Positions 18,264-27,363 of a stretch of DNA of 64,000 nucleotides are shown piece by piece. Location of the stretch: positions 1 through 64,000 of the forward strand of contig JANPCX010000035.1 of the NCBI GenBank assembly GCA_031431125.1, in the 5' to 3' direction. The position numbers and the translations under genes were made by a program. Within the stretch, counting starts at the first letter, position 1, and the number at the start of each line of letters is the position of its first letter. The stretch is from JANPCX01 sp031431125. GTDB lineage: Bacteria; Pseudomonadota; Gammaproteobacteria; Burkholderiales; Burkholderiaceae_C. The notes below the pieces were generated by a model. The model did not search any database. It had not been told where the DNA came from and saw only the letters and a program-made list of their open reading frames with translations.

Positions 18264-19049
18264 ATGGGAAAAGAAATCGTGGGCAACACCATCATTGGCG
18301 TTTCAATGCGAACGCAGCCAGCGCTTAAATCGCTGCTGTCTGGCGACTCTGGCCCGATTGAAAGTACTGCCGAACCCTTCAACAACAATTACGTCAAGAT
18401 ACGCGCGGCAAGCTCTGAAGGCCAGCGCAGTTCTGCGAGCATTTTGATCAATAAAATGTATGCCACACGTGGCTATATGAGCAGCGGATTGCCGGGCGTT
18501 GGCCAAGACAAGTACCGGATGACGCTCACGGCCAATGAGGAATACGTCACGATAGGTACTTTGACCATCGGATTTGACAACCCGCAGGGGCTGATGGCGG
18601 ACGATCTTTTTAAGCACGAGATCGATGGTTTGCGAGCCCAAGGTCGCAAGGTGTGCGAGTTCACCAAATTGGCCATGGAAAGCAGCAGTAAGTCCAAACG
18701 TGCTTTGGCTTCGCTTTTCCATGTCGCCTACATTTATGCACACCGCATTCAAGAACACCAAGACGTGATGATTGAAGTTAACCCCCGGCATGTCGCCTAT
18801 TACCAGCGCATGTTGGGTTTCACGGTGATGGGGCCACAACGCTTGAATCGCCGTGTCAACGCTCCCGCGGTATTGCTGCGCCTGGACTTCACGCATGCGG
18901 CGGCGCAGATTGAGAAGTTCGGAGGATCGTCGGAGGCCGCCATTGAAGGGCGCTCGCTTTATCCTTATTTCTTCTCGGTCAAAGAAGAGGCGGGCATTGT
19001 TGGGCGGTTGTGCGGCATGGTTTCTGAAGTTGGACCGGAAACTTCCTGA
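18264..19049 (+). CDS. N-acyl amino acid synthase (FeeM)-like GNAT protein
   Basis: The C-terminal two thirds resembles the FeeM/autoinducer-synthase branch of the GNAT fold: YVTIGTLTIGFD, then CEFTKLAMESSSKSKRALASLFH, and the hallmark EVNPRHVAYYQRMLGFTVMG. Members join a fatty acyl group from acyl-ACP to an amino acid; a related family is found next to exosortase systems. The ATG at 18264 has an AGGG box just upstream and is preferred over a GTG at 18210. It is divergent from the protease and opens the accessory region. Substrate and product are unknown. Confidence 0.65.
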   Translation: MGKEIVGNTIIGVSMRTQPALKSLLSGDSGPIESTAEPFNNNYVKIRAASSEGQRSSASILINKMYATRGYMSSGLPGVGQDKYRMTLTANEEYVTIGTLTIGFDNPQGLMADDLFKHEIDGLRAQGRKVCEFTKLAMESSSKSKRALASLFHVAYIYAHRIQEHQDVMIEVNPRHVAYYQRMLGFTVMGPQRLNRRVNAPAVLLRLDFTHAAAQIEKFGGSSEAAIEGRSLYPYFFSVKEEAGIVGRLCGMVSEVGPETS

Positions 19050-19077
19050 CGTCAATGCGTCGCCGGTTTTTTGGCGT

Positions 19078-19569
19078 TCAGAGGGTGCGGCAACTTTCCT
19101 CAAGTGACTTGATCAAGCCGATCGCCCCCGCCTCGCACAAGTCCAGCACCCGATCAAAACCTTTCGCATCACCGTAGTACGGGTCAGGCACTTCGTTCTC
19201 TGCGAGCTGTGGCGCGTAGTCCAAAAACAACCGAACTTTGTGCTGGTGCATTGACGGGCATCGTTGTTGAATGGCCGCCAGGTTTTGACTGTCCATCGCC
19301 AAGATGAGGTCGTAATGTTCAAAGTCACTGTCGGAGATGCGTCTACAGCGGTCGGGCGGCACTGCATAACCTTTGCGCTGCAAGGCCGCGCGAGCGCGCG
19401 GGTCGCATGGCGAACCTACCATGCCAGGGTGTGTTCCGGCCGAGGCGAAATGCGCCCAAGGGGAACGGCCAAGCGCTGCCGCAATCTGTGCGGCCTGGTG
19501 GCCGGCAACCGCCTGAGCCATCGGCGAGCGGCAGATGTTGCCCAAACAAACCATCAATACATTGATCAT
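19078..19569 (-). CDS. Low-molecular-weight protein-tyrosine phosphatase
   Basis: The P-loop VCLGNICRSP (nucleophile C8, R14) and the general-acid loop VPDPYYGD are both present in a 163-residue protein, as in the Wzb/Etp group. Such enzymes dephosphorylate bacterial tyrosine kinases of polysaccharide export. A matching tyrosine autokinase is encoded at 34730-35740, though 15 kb away on the other strand. The gene is convergent with the FeeM-like gene and divergent from the GT1 gene. Confidence 0.93.
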   Translation of the reverse strand: MINVLMVCLGNICRSPMAQAVAGHQAAQIAAALGRSPWAHFASAGTHPGMVGSPCDPRARAALQRKGYAVPPDRCRRISDSDFEHYDLILAMDSQNLAAIQQRCPSMHQHKVRLFLDYAPQLAENEVPDPYYGDAKGFDRVLDLCEAGAIGLIKSLEESCRTL

Positions 19570-19722
19570 GATGTTGCAAGGATAACTGACCTACTGGCAT
19601 CATCGGTGCCGCACCGGTATGCACCTTGTTGCCCCACTCATGCGCCTTTATTGAATCGTGCTGCTTTCAGTGGGCTACACCCATCCTCGTTCATCCCACC
19701 TTTCATTGGGCTCCGCTGAACC

Positions 19723-20979
19723 ATGAACGCCGAGCGAATCAAGGTACTGATGTTTGCCGAGGCCGTAACCCTGGCTCATGTTGCGCGTCCACTGGCACTG
19801 GCGGCAGCGCTGGATCCACAGCGCTACGAAGTGGTCATCGCGTGCGATCCTCGTTACGCCAAGTTCGCTGCGAATGGGCCTTGGCAGTACGTGGAGTTGA
19901 ACAGCATTCCAAGTCGCCAGTTCACGCGCGCTTTGGCGCTGGGAACCCCAGTCTACGACTTACCGACACTGCAGTCCTACATGCGGCAAGACATGTCTCT
20001 CATCGAGCGGTTTCAACCCAATTTGGTGGTCGGTGATTTCAGGCTGTCGCTGTCGGTAAGCTGTAGGCTGGCGCAAACACCGTACCTGGCGATTTCAAAC
20101 GCCTATTGGAGTCCAGCGTTTGTGGGTGGATTTCCCTTGCCTGTACTGCCGATGACGCGCGTGATGCCGTTGTCATGGGCGGTACGTGTTTTCGATGTAT
20201 TTCGTCCGCTGGCATTTGCGGGCCATTGCAGACCCTTAAACCGTCTGCGACAACAACACGGCTTGCCCAGCCTAGGTGCGGAACTGCGCCGTGTATACAC
20301 CGACGCCGATCACTTGCTCATTGCCGATGCGGCAGCGTTGTTTCCTATCCAGGGCTTGCCACAGGACCAAAGTTTCGTGGGTCCCTTGAGTTGGTCACCC
20401 CCTGTGCCGCTGCCCCACTGGTGGCATGACCTGGCGCTGCAGTCATCCATGCCTATCATTTACGTGACCTTGGGAAGTTCTGGTCCCCCGGCCATGCTCC
20501 AATTGGTGCTTCGGGCGCTTGAGGGTTTGCCGCTGAGGGTGATTGCATCGAGCGCGGGGGGGGCTCTTCCTCGTCACGTGCCCGCCAATGCTTGCGTTGA
20601 CACCTATTTGCCCGGTGATGCAGCGGCCGCACTGTCGAGCTTGGTGGTGTGCAACGGCGGCAGCCTGACTGTGCAACAGGCTTTGGCCGCTGGTGTGCCG
20701 GTGTTGGGTTTGGCGAGCAACATGGACCAGTTCATGAATATGCAAACGATTGAGGCCACGGGTGCAGGCCGCACATTAAGGACGGATCGTTTGAACGTTG
20801 CATCCATTCGTGAAGCGTGCCAAGGTTTGCTTCAAACCAAGGAGCCCACCTTGGCTGCTCAGGCATTGCGTGCGGAACTGGGCCGTGGCCCCACGGCGGC
20901 GGCGGTCTTTGAGCGAGTGACCATGCCGATGCTAAGGGCGCGAGCCGGTGCTGCTTCACCCGTCACCAGCGGTGCTTAA
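19723..20979 (+). CDS. GT1-family glycosyltransferase (UGT/MGT-like)
   Basis: The two-domain GT-B layout fits UDP-glycosyltransferases: an N-terminal HVARPLALAAALDPQRYEVVIACDP acceptor domain and a C-terminal donor domain with IIYVTLGSSG, VDTYLPGDA, VCNGGSLTVQQALAAGVPVLGL and DQFMN. This class usually glycosylates small lipids, polyketides or macrolides rather than building polymer chains, which suits the neighbouring acyl-amino-acid synthase. Its stop overlaps the stop of the convergent barrel gene by 4 bp. Confidence 0.85.
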   Translation: MNAERIKVLMFAEAVTLAHVARPLALAAALDPQRYEVVIACDPRYAKFAANGPWQYVELNSIPSRQFTRALALGTPVYDLPTLQSYMRQDMSLIERFQPNLVVGDFRLSLSVSCRLAQTPYLAISNAYWSPAFVGGFPLPVLPMTRVMPLSWAVRVFDVFRPLAFAGHCRPLNRLRQQHGLPSLGAELRRVYTDADHLLIADAAALFPIQGLPQDQSFVGPLSWSPPVPLPHWWHDLALQSSMPIIYVTLGSSGPPAMLQLVLRALEGLPLRVIASSAGGALPRHVPANACVDTYLPGDAAAALSSLVVCNGGSLTVQQALAAGVPVLGLASNMDQFMNMQTIEATGAGRTLRTDRLNVASIREACQGLLQTKEPTLAAQALRAELGRGPTAAAVFERVTMPMLRARAGAASPVTSGA

Positions 20980-22244
20980 AAATAGTACGCGGCCAGGATC
21001 TGCAGAGATTGGCGGTAAGGAAGCACGCCGTACTCGCTGTTGGCACGTCCGCTGGTGTATTGCCATTGAAGAGCGACATCCACTTTTGACCAGTGATGGC
21101 GCAGTTCTAGCCAACCGAGTTGGCTGTGGTCGTCGGCGTTGACACGCAACAACGCGGTCAGGTCCATGCCTTTTTTGAACAGATCGCGTTGTGTGGCGTA
21201 GACCAAGTAGGCACCACGAGACGCGAGCTCCTGGCGGCGCTGGGTCTCTAGCAGGAAACCAGAAACGTTATCAAGCCCAGCGTTTGCCAATGTTGCCTCA
21301 CGTGGTGCAAATCCGTTGTATGCATACTCGGCCGTGATGGACAGCCGCGTCGCGCTGGTAAAGGTCAAGCCTGCGGCGGCACGATTTCGTGTCACTCGAT
21401 TCGAGGCTCCGGGTGCAGTGCCCAACAAGATTTGGTCACGACCGCGCAACCACTCCGCGTGCGCGACCACCGCGTCGGACAGCAAAGCCGTCATATTGGC
21501 ACCCCACAGAGTGCCACGCACGTCGTCGTAGGCCAACAAGGCTTGCCCACTGAGGCGATCCGAGTACTTGCCGCTATAGGTGAGCAAGCTGCGGTCGCGG
21601 TTGTTGGTGGCGCCTGCGTCGATGCTGAACCTGTCATTGCTGGGCCGGTTCTCGAGCTTTGGGGCCCATGCGAGCGAGACCGTGCCGAAGGCTCCGATGT
21701 ACTGGCCGCGCAGCATGAAGGTTCCCATGCGGTTGTCACGTTGCGCCAGAGGGTCAGCGGTGGTCACTGTTCTGAGGCTGCCGTCACGAAAAATGTCGGT
21801 AGGGCTGTAGCCATACGCGGTGCCATTGCGCAGGTTGACGCGGCCCAACTCGACCAAGGTTGTAGACCCCTCATTTTGCCAACCCACATAGGCCTCACGC
21901 AGGCTGTTGAGTGTGGACGGAGTGTCGTCTCCAGCCGGGCGAACGTTGTCGATTCGGTCCGACAGCACGGCGCGCCAGCCGTTGCCAAAGTTGGCTTTGT
22001 GGATGACATCGAGTGACAGTCGGTGCGAGTCAAGATCGGACAAGCCATAGCGCTGCGAAATTCGACCGGCGGCCGCCTCAAAAAAAATACGTGTCGGCGG
22101 TGTCTTGGCCGGAGTTTCAGCTGGAGGTGCGCTTTCCAGCGCCAAGGGATCGACCTCATTTCCAAACGAACTTTGCGGCAGAACTGCGACCCAAAGAAAA
22201 CAGCAGGCCAACAGTGGTGGAACAAATCGGCGAATGGAAATCAA
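20976..22244 (-). CDS. Predicted outer-membrane beta-barrel protein
   Basis: A signal peptide (hydrophobic PPLLACCFLWVAVLPQSSFG) precedes a long run of alternating, aromatic-rich strands such as TTLVELGRVNLRNGTAYGY and KVDVALQWQYTSGR, ending in AAYYF with the C-terminal Phe typical of outer-membrane barrels. The 422-residue length and Arg/Asp-rich turns resemble alginate-export-type porins. It is the last gene of the ATPase-permease-LolA-like-barrel operon and follows the LolA-like gene by 4 bp. It may be the cargo receiver or exit pore of that system. Confidence 0.75.
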   Translation of the reverse strand: MISIRRFVPPLLACCFLWVAVLPQSSFGNEVDPLALESAPPAETPAKTPPTRIFFEAAAGRISQRYGLSDLDSHRLSLDVIHKANFGNGWRAVLSDRIDNVRPAGDDTPSTLNSLREAYVGWQNEGSTTLVELGRVNLRNGTAYGYSPTDIFRDGSLRTVTTADPLAQRDNRMGTFMLRGQYIGAFGTVSLAWAPKLENRPSNDRFSIDAGATNNRDRSLLTYSGKYSDRLSGQALLAYDDVRGTLWGANMTALLSDAVVAHAEWLRGRDQILLGTAPGASNRVTRNRAAAGLTFTSATRLSITAEYAYNGFAPREATLANAGLDNVSGFLLETQRRQELASRGAYLVYATQRDLFKKGMDLTALLRVNADDHSQLGWLELRHHWSKVDVALQWQYTSGRANSEYGVLPYRQSLQILAAYYF

Positions 22245-22248
22245 AGCA

Positions 22249-23049
22249 CTACTCCGGTTGGAAACGAGGCAGAAAATCCCGCTGAAACCACGTCACAGGA
22301 ATGTTGCGGGCAGTGTAATCGGTGAAGCGCAAAATTGTGACCGATTGAGGGTTGAGCCCGTCAATGATCACGGTCTCAGTGGGACGCAGTTTGCCCAGCT
22401 GATTCTGAAAACGCCGATAAAAAGCAGTTTTCAGCAGACGCCCTGATTCTGAATAAAACCGCGCCTTCAGTGGGGCACTGTTTTCGGCATCGACCCACAA
22501 ATCTACCGCTGAGTAGGTGACGTCCGGCGCACTGGCTTCGAGTCTGAGTTTGTAGGACTGGCGGGTCCGTCTCTCACCATCCTGGATGGTTTCTTCCTCG
22601 GTCAATGTGGCTGAGTAGCTTTTCGCAAAGTTCACGGTTACCACGTCACCGTTGGAGGCTTGTCCCAATAGACGCTGCTGCGGCGACAACCGTACGCTGG
22701 CGTTGCTGCCGGGGTCGAAAAACCAAAGGTCGTTGGCGTTCTTTAGCATCAACTTTCCGGTATCACGCGCGGGAAGTACGAACTGAATCAGGCTGGCAAA
22801 CTGACCACCCGAATCCAAGGTTCTCGAATAACTCAGCAAGGTGCTGTTGTCTACCTGAACCCCTTTGTCAAATTCTGTCAAGGTAACCGTTACCTTGAAC
22901 GGTTGACTGGGGTTGCGAATGGCGTCGCTGGCCGCCAAGATCACCTGTGCATCTGGCGCACTGAGGGCGACCTGGCTGCAGGCCCAAAGGATCAGCAGGA
23001 CCACTACCCGACTCATCGGGCCGCGAGGACGTTGCGCGCCAGTTCTCAT
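22249..23049 (-). CDS. LolA-like outer-membrane lipoprotein-sorting protein
   Basis: After a signal peptide ending near LSAPDA, the protein has the LolA/LppX half-barrel pattern: FKVTVTLTEFDKG, LMLKNANDLWFFDPGSNASVRLSPQQRLLGQASNGDVV, and a SAVDLWVDAENSAPLKARFYSESGRLLKT segment. Members carry a lipid or lipoprotein across the periplasm. The start overlaps the permease stop by one base (TAATG), so translation is probably coupled. A second Met at codon 12 also fits a signal peptide. Confidence 0.82.
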   Translation of the reverse strand: MRTGAQRPRGPMSRVVVLLILWACSQVALSAPDAQVILAASDAIRNPSQPFKVTVTLTEFDKGVQVDNSTLLSYSRTLDSGGQFASLIQFVLPARDTGKLMLKNANDLWFFDPGSNASVRLSPQQRLLGQASNGDVVTVNFAKSYSATLTEEETIQDGERRTRQSYKLRLEASAPDVTYSAVDLWVDAENSAPLKARFYSESGRLLKTAFYRRFQNQLGKLRPTETVIIDGLNPQSVTILRFTDYTARNIPVTWFQRDFLPRFQPE

Positions 23050-24443
23050 TAGACGTGCCTCAATGCATCAACCACACTCAAACGAGCGGCTCGGTAAGCG
23101 GGCCACCAAGCTGACACCACAGCAATCACGATTAAGCCTAGGGTGGTACCCACGAGCATTCGGGTTTCTCCCCAGATTCGCAGAATCAACGGCAGGCGCT
23201 CAGACGCCCCGGGCGGCAACCAGCTCAAGTCCATGGCGTTGACCGCCCCAGCAATAGCCAAACCCAATACCGCACCGAACACTGCCCCCGCTACGCCCAG
23301 CAACAACCCCTCGGTCACGAACAGCCGCTGCACCCCGGCCCGTCGCAACCCGATGGCTCGCAAGGTGCCAATCTCCACCGTACGTTCCACCACGGCCGTG
23401 TTCATGGTGTTGCTCACCGTGAACAACACGATCGAGCCAATCAACGCAAAGATGAATCCAAAAATCGTATCGAAAAGCTGAACGGTTTGAACGTAAAACG
23501 GGTTCAAGGTGATGAAGTCAAGAACAGCCAGAGGCTGAGGCGACTGCCACTCTTTCAGTACGGCGTTCAATCGCTCAGTTGCTTGCGGGATTTGCTCGGT
23601 ACGTTGCAATTGCACGATGATCGACGTTGCTTTGGGCGGGGATCGACCGAAGACCAGTTGCTGTGCCTTACTCAGATGCATGATCACGGCCACTTCGTCC
23701 AGATCTTTGAAGCCTTGGCCTTCGGCTTTCAGAACAGTCAGCGCAGCGACGTTCGGTGTTCCATTGGCATGCCCTGCCAGTAACTCGATTTGGGACTTGT
23801 TGATCGCGGGTTGCGGGTTATTTGCGTTTTCCGCCAAGGCCAGTTGCGCCAAGTCGTCGGGCAACGCTTTGCCTTGGGTCTTTTGTATGACCTCTGGGTA
23901 TGGGCACCCTTCGATTCGCAACGGCTCACACAGCTGTAGAACCCTGGCCAGTCCAAAGCCGACGATTGCCGCGTCGCGATGAGCCCCTTCCAGGACGAAG
24001 ATGTTGTTTGAAGTTGGTAGTTGGAACTGATTCCACAAGCGCAGGCGGTTGACATCCTCTGCGACAAATCCGGTCCCCAGAACGGTTCTTGAAACGCCAG
24101 CAGAAAAGTTTCCAGCGACACCGCCGAACTGTAAGGTGGGGGTGACCACCGTGACCATGTTTTTCAGAGTCTCGTCGCCCTGAATGGCTTTGATCAGTGA
24201 CGCATAGTTAGCAATCGCATATCCCGTGGGGTTGCCACTGCCAAAAAGATAGTAATCACGGTGTTGTACCTGCAAATGACCGCCATCGCGCACAAACCCT
24301 GATTGCATGCTGTACTTGATGTTGGTGCTGTAACCGCCAAAAATCAGAATCGACGCCGAGCCTATACCCAAGGCCAGCAACGTGGCCAATGAGCGACGAC
24401 GGTTACGCAATAAGTTCCGAAGTGCGAGTGACCACGTCCTCAT
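23049..24443 (-). CDS. MacB/LolC-E-type ABC transporter permease
   Basis: The layout is one N-terminal helix (RRRSLATLLALGIGSASILIFGG), a large periplasmic domain of about 270 residues, and three C-terminal helices with the FtsX signature AVVERTVEIGTLRAIGLRRAGVQRLF and the ending AARLSVVDALRHV. Such permeases do not pump through a channel but drive periplasmic partners to extract lipids or lipoproteins. The start overlaps the ATPase stop by 4 bp. Only one permease gene is present, so a homodimer is likely. Confidence 0.88.
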   Translation of the reverse strand: MRTWSLALRNLLRNRRRSLATLLALGIGSASILIFGGYSTNIKYSMQSGFVRDGGHLQVQHRDYYLFGSGNPTGYAIANYASLIKAIQGDETLKNMVTVVTPTLQFGGVAGNFSAGVSRTVLGTGFVAEDVNRLRLWNQFQLPTSNNIFVLEGAHRDAAIVGFGLARVLQLCEPLRIEGCPYPEVIQKTQGKALPDDLAQLALAENANNPQPAINKSQIELLAGHANGTPNVAALTVLKAEGQGFKDLDEVAVIMHLSKAQQLVFGRSPPKATSIIVQLQRTEQIPQATERLNAVLKEWQSPQPLAVLDFITLNPFYVQTVQLFDTIFGFIFALIGSIVLFTVSNTMNTAVVERTVEIGTLRAIGLRRAGVQRLFVTEGLLLGVAGAVFGAVLGLAIAGAVNAMDLSWLPPGASERLPLILRIWGETRMLVGTTLGLIVIAVVSAWWPAYRAARLSVVDALRHV

Positions 24444-25192
24444 GGTTTGGGCCCTGTGTCCGCGAAGTCGCTGTCTGTTGCGCCAGGGTCTTCCTTCGTG
24501 TTTTTACGCTGGATGGACTCGATCAAACCGTCTCGCAAAAAAATCAGATCATCTGCTGCACCAATGACTTCACGGTCATGGGATGAGAAGATGAAGGAAA
24601 TTTTGTAGCGCTCCTGCACTCGTCGCATCAAAGCCAAGATGGCAGCACCGGTCTTGCTGTCGAGGTTGGCGGTTGGCTCATCCGCGATGACGAGCTTGGG
24701 CTTGCGAGACAGTGCGCGTGCAATAGCGACGCGCTGCCGCTGCCCCCCCGAGAGTTGACCAGGAAGATTGTTAGCGTGATCTGTCAATCCAACCAATGCT
24801 AAGAGTTTGGTGACCCGTTTATGTCGCCACTGAGACGACATCCCCGCCAGCAACAAGGGATATTCGATGTTTTCGTAGGCCGTAAGCACTGGTAGCAAGT
24901 TGAAATTCTGGAAAATGAAGCCAATGTTCTTGGCGCGAAAATCAGACAAGGCGTCGTCGCTAAGTTGGTTTACCGCGCAACCTGCCACCGTGACCTCGCC
25001 ACGGTCTGGTCGGTCGATGCAACCAAGCATGTTCAGCAGTGTTGTTTTGCCACTGCCGGATGGGCCGAGAAGCACGGTGAAGTGGCCAGGCCGCACGAGA
25101 AAGTCCACGCCGCGGATGACCGGCACCGCAACCGTCCCCATCTGGTAGCTCTTGTCGATTTTGCTCAGAATTGCTACGGGTTCTGCCATCAA
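24440..25192 (-). CDS. LolD/MacB-type ABC transporter ATP-binding protein
   Basis: The ATPase has Walker A GPSGSGKTT, Q-loop FQNFNLLPVLTAYENIEYP, signature LSGGQRQRVAIARAL, Walker B LVIADEPTANLD and switch His SSHDREV. The Q-loop wording and the DEPTANLDS motif place it with LolD/MacB exporters, matching the permease downstream. It is the first gene of the four-gene operon that ends with the barrel protein. Confidence 0.93.
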   Translation of the reverse strand: MMAEPVAILSKIDKSYQMGTVAVPVIRGVDFLVRPGHFTVLLGPSGSGKTTLLNMLGCIDRPDRGEVTVAGCAVNQLSDDALSDFRAKNIGFIFQNFNLLPVLTAYENIEYPLLLAGMSSQWRHKRVTKLLALVGLTDHANNLPGQLSGGQRQRVAIARALSRKPKLVIADEPTANLDSKTGAAILALMRRVQERYKISFIFSSHDREVIGAADDLIFLRDGLIESIQRKNTKEDPGATDSDFADTGPKP

Positions 25193-25634
25193 TGATTCCA
25201 GGAGTTATCCGGCTTCTTTTGCTGTGAGATTGCTGGGAAAACCGCCACATCACGGTAGTCGCGATGAAGCCGCGCGCCCGCGCTTGGTCGGCAATGAGGT
25301 CCTCGTGCTGGATCGGCGGGTGAATCTCGAATCTGCTGTCAATGGTGACACAGTTGCCTGCCAACACAGCTCCCCAATGTTTCACCAACAAATTTGTGCG
25401 TCAATACGTTCGACTGAAGGGTTCGCAAGGCAATGATCCATGCCCAGTACGTTGTCATCTGGTTTGCGGTCACGCGCCTGGGCAAATACCGAGTGTTGGA
25501 CTTGATCGATCCACTGCATGCGCCGACGAATGAAATTGAGAAGACCAAGATCAGCAACCGGGTCAGAGTGGACCGCCCGTTTCGATTGAACAATCAGCGG
25601 CTTGGGTTCGTTGGGGTGGGTGAGTGCAACGCGT
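25193..25634. other. 442-bp gap with undefined, possibly decayed coding sequence
   Basis: On the minus strand a frame of about 95 codons without a start codon is open from the desaturase end to about 25388. A second frame, entered at about 25391, stays open through to the ATPase gene. An overlapping 84-codon frame (25339-25593) begins with a lipobox-like FVGACSGS. I recognise none of them. The region may hold a frameshifted relic or only the leader of the ABC operon. Confidence 0.4.
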
Positions 25635-26642
25635 TCAAACCGACCACTTACTGCGATGTGGGTAGTTGTTTATAAACCACCCCTTCAATAATGTTATATA
25701 ACTTCCTTTATAGACAACTCCTTTTGCTTCAAAAAATGATTCTGACGCGCGAACCAGTTGAGGCATGCCGTACCAAGGGACGCGTGGAAAGATATGATGA
25801 AGAATGTGACAATCTCCAGAATCAGCTAAAAATAGAAACTTCCCAAAAAATCCGGTTCTATAAGGTGTTGCCAACCAATAATTGTTGGTTGGATCTACGT
25901 GTGCATGTTCAATGATGATGCGAAAAGTATTCAATGCTGGAGTTACAACGGTGACTGGAATTAGCCATCCAAACACAAATATCTTCCAGCTGAATATAAA
26001 AGAAAGAATAATAATTACGGCAATCATTGCCAAAATTGAAATGGACTCCAGTTTTGTGCGTTTGAGTTCCACATCGCTGGCTCCAATCATGCCCCCATAA
26101 CTGTGACGCGATTCCGCTGACCACTTACCTGTAGTGGCCATCTTAAACCCAATGATCGTAGAAAAAAGAATTCGCTGCCAGCGGGTTTTTATATCTTGTT
26201 TGTAGATCTCAGAATCTTCTGTTGTACCGATATAAGCATGATGCCTCAAGTGTCCTAAACGATATTTTGTATAAGGCACCGTTGCAGGTATAAATAGTAA
26301 AGAGCCTATAAAATTTTCAAAACTTCCTCGCCACTTATTTCGATGTACTATAACGTCATGACTTAGTAACCCCATTATTGTAATTAACCATCCTTGAAAT
26401 ATAATGACTAAAATGGATAATGCAATATTGAGATTAAAAAATGCGAATAGTAAATAATTGCTAATATATGCGGAAATTGTGATCGCTATCACCAAGGAAT
26501 CCAACCAGGGTCGCTGAGAATGGACCTTTTTCAGTAGATGATCTCCCAAAAAATCCCTAAGTTCCTGCCGCACTTCCTGAAGTGCGATCGAATCTTGAAA
26601 CTTTATCGACTCAGGGGTTTTATTGTCGGGTATGTTGGTCAT
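25635..26642 (-). CDS. Membrane fatty acid desaturase
   Basis: The three histidine boxes of di-iron membrane desaturases are present: H95-D-x3-H100, H131-LR-HH135 and H279-IL-HH283, with HAHVD at 246-250, spaced among four or more hydrophobic helices. At 335 residues the length is typical of acyl-lipid or acyl-ACP desaturases. The gene is strikingly AT-rich beside its neighbours (13 of 60 bases are G or C at 26401-26460), which suggests recent transfer. It precedes the ABC operon on the same strand. It may tailor the acyl chain used by the FeeM-like enzyme, an inference from context. Confidence 0.88.
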   Translation of the reverse strand: MTNIPDNKTPESIKFQDSIALQEVRQELRDFLGDHLLKKVHSQRPWLDSLVIAITISAYISNYLLFAFFNLNIALSILVIIFQGWLITIMGLLSHDVIVHRNKWRGSFENFIGSLLFIPATVPYTKYRLGHLRHHAYIGTTEDSEIYKQDIKTRWQRILFSTIIGFKMATTGKWSAESRHSYGGMIGASDVELKRTKLESISILAMIAVIIILSFIFSWKIFVFGWLIPVTVVTPALNTFRIIIEHAHVDPTNNYWLATPYRTGFFGKFLFLADSGDCHILHHIFPRVPWYGMPQLVRASESFFEAKGVVYKGSYITLLKGWFINNYPHRSKWSV

Positions 26643-27363
26643 GGATCACGAATTAAAAATTAAATATAAGTCTACAATAATATTTTCATTGCTTCTATGG
26701 AGAGCTGTTTTTAGTGACCGCAAAGGGAGCGTTCGAAGCACTTTTCCCGTGGCCCTAATCAGCGTTGATCTGGATACTGCGATATTTTAAATAAGAACGC
26801 GGCAGGCGCACAGAGGGTCAAAAACTGGCTGAAGTCCCACCAGACCTTGGCGCCTGCGTCATCATTTCTGTTTGGATCTCACAATGTTATTCGAATCTGT
26901 GCCCTCGGGGAAAGCATTCCACCGGTACGTGGTCGATCTCGCAAAATTCCCTTCAACTCGCGCGCCGTTGTTGGTGAGACATGAAAGGCAGTCCCACCAT
27001 GTTGCGGCTAAAGATGTGGAAGAACGGGGTACAAGTAGGCATACCGACCGTGCACTTGGGCGTCAGTAGGGGTTGCTCCGGCAGTAGATTGGGTTGCGGC
27101 CGCGTGACCACCAAGGCGTATCTACGCTGAATTGGAAAGATTTCTTGCGACAACTCCGGGCAGATCGTTTGCTCTACATCCGCGTCTAGAGCACCCAGGG
27201 CCGTACCACCATGCTGATACATTCGCGCACTACCGCTGCTATCTTTCATAAAAACGCGCTGCGAGGCATTCAGTTGGCCAATCGCCATGGAGGTCTTGTG
27301 CCGCCTCCTTTTCGAGCAAACCCGGACCTACCCCATTGAAGTGACCAGGTCTCCTCGGTCAGA
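26643..27363. other. 721-bp gap without a recognised gene
   Basis: The part next to the desaturase is AT-rich and probably holds its promoter. A minus-strand frame of 111 codons (26953-27288) has an ATG but no recognisable motif. Inverted 8-bp arms GCAGGCGC (26802-26809) and GCGCCTGC (26850-26857) lie 40 bp apart. The remainder may be decayed coding sequence between the desaturase and hexapeptide genes. Confidence 0.4.

Noticed and set aside
26953..27288. 111-codon minus-strand frame as a gene
   Set aside because: No motif, no convincing ribosome-binding site, and it lies in a low-information gap.
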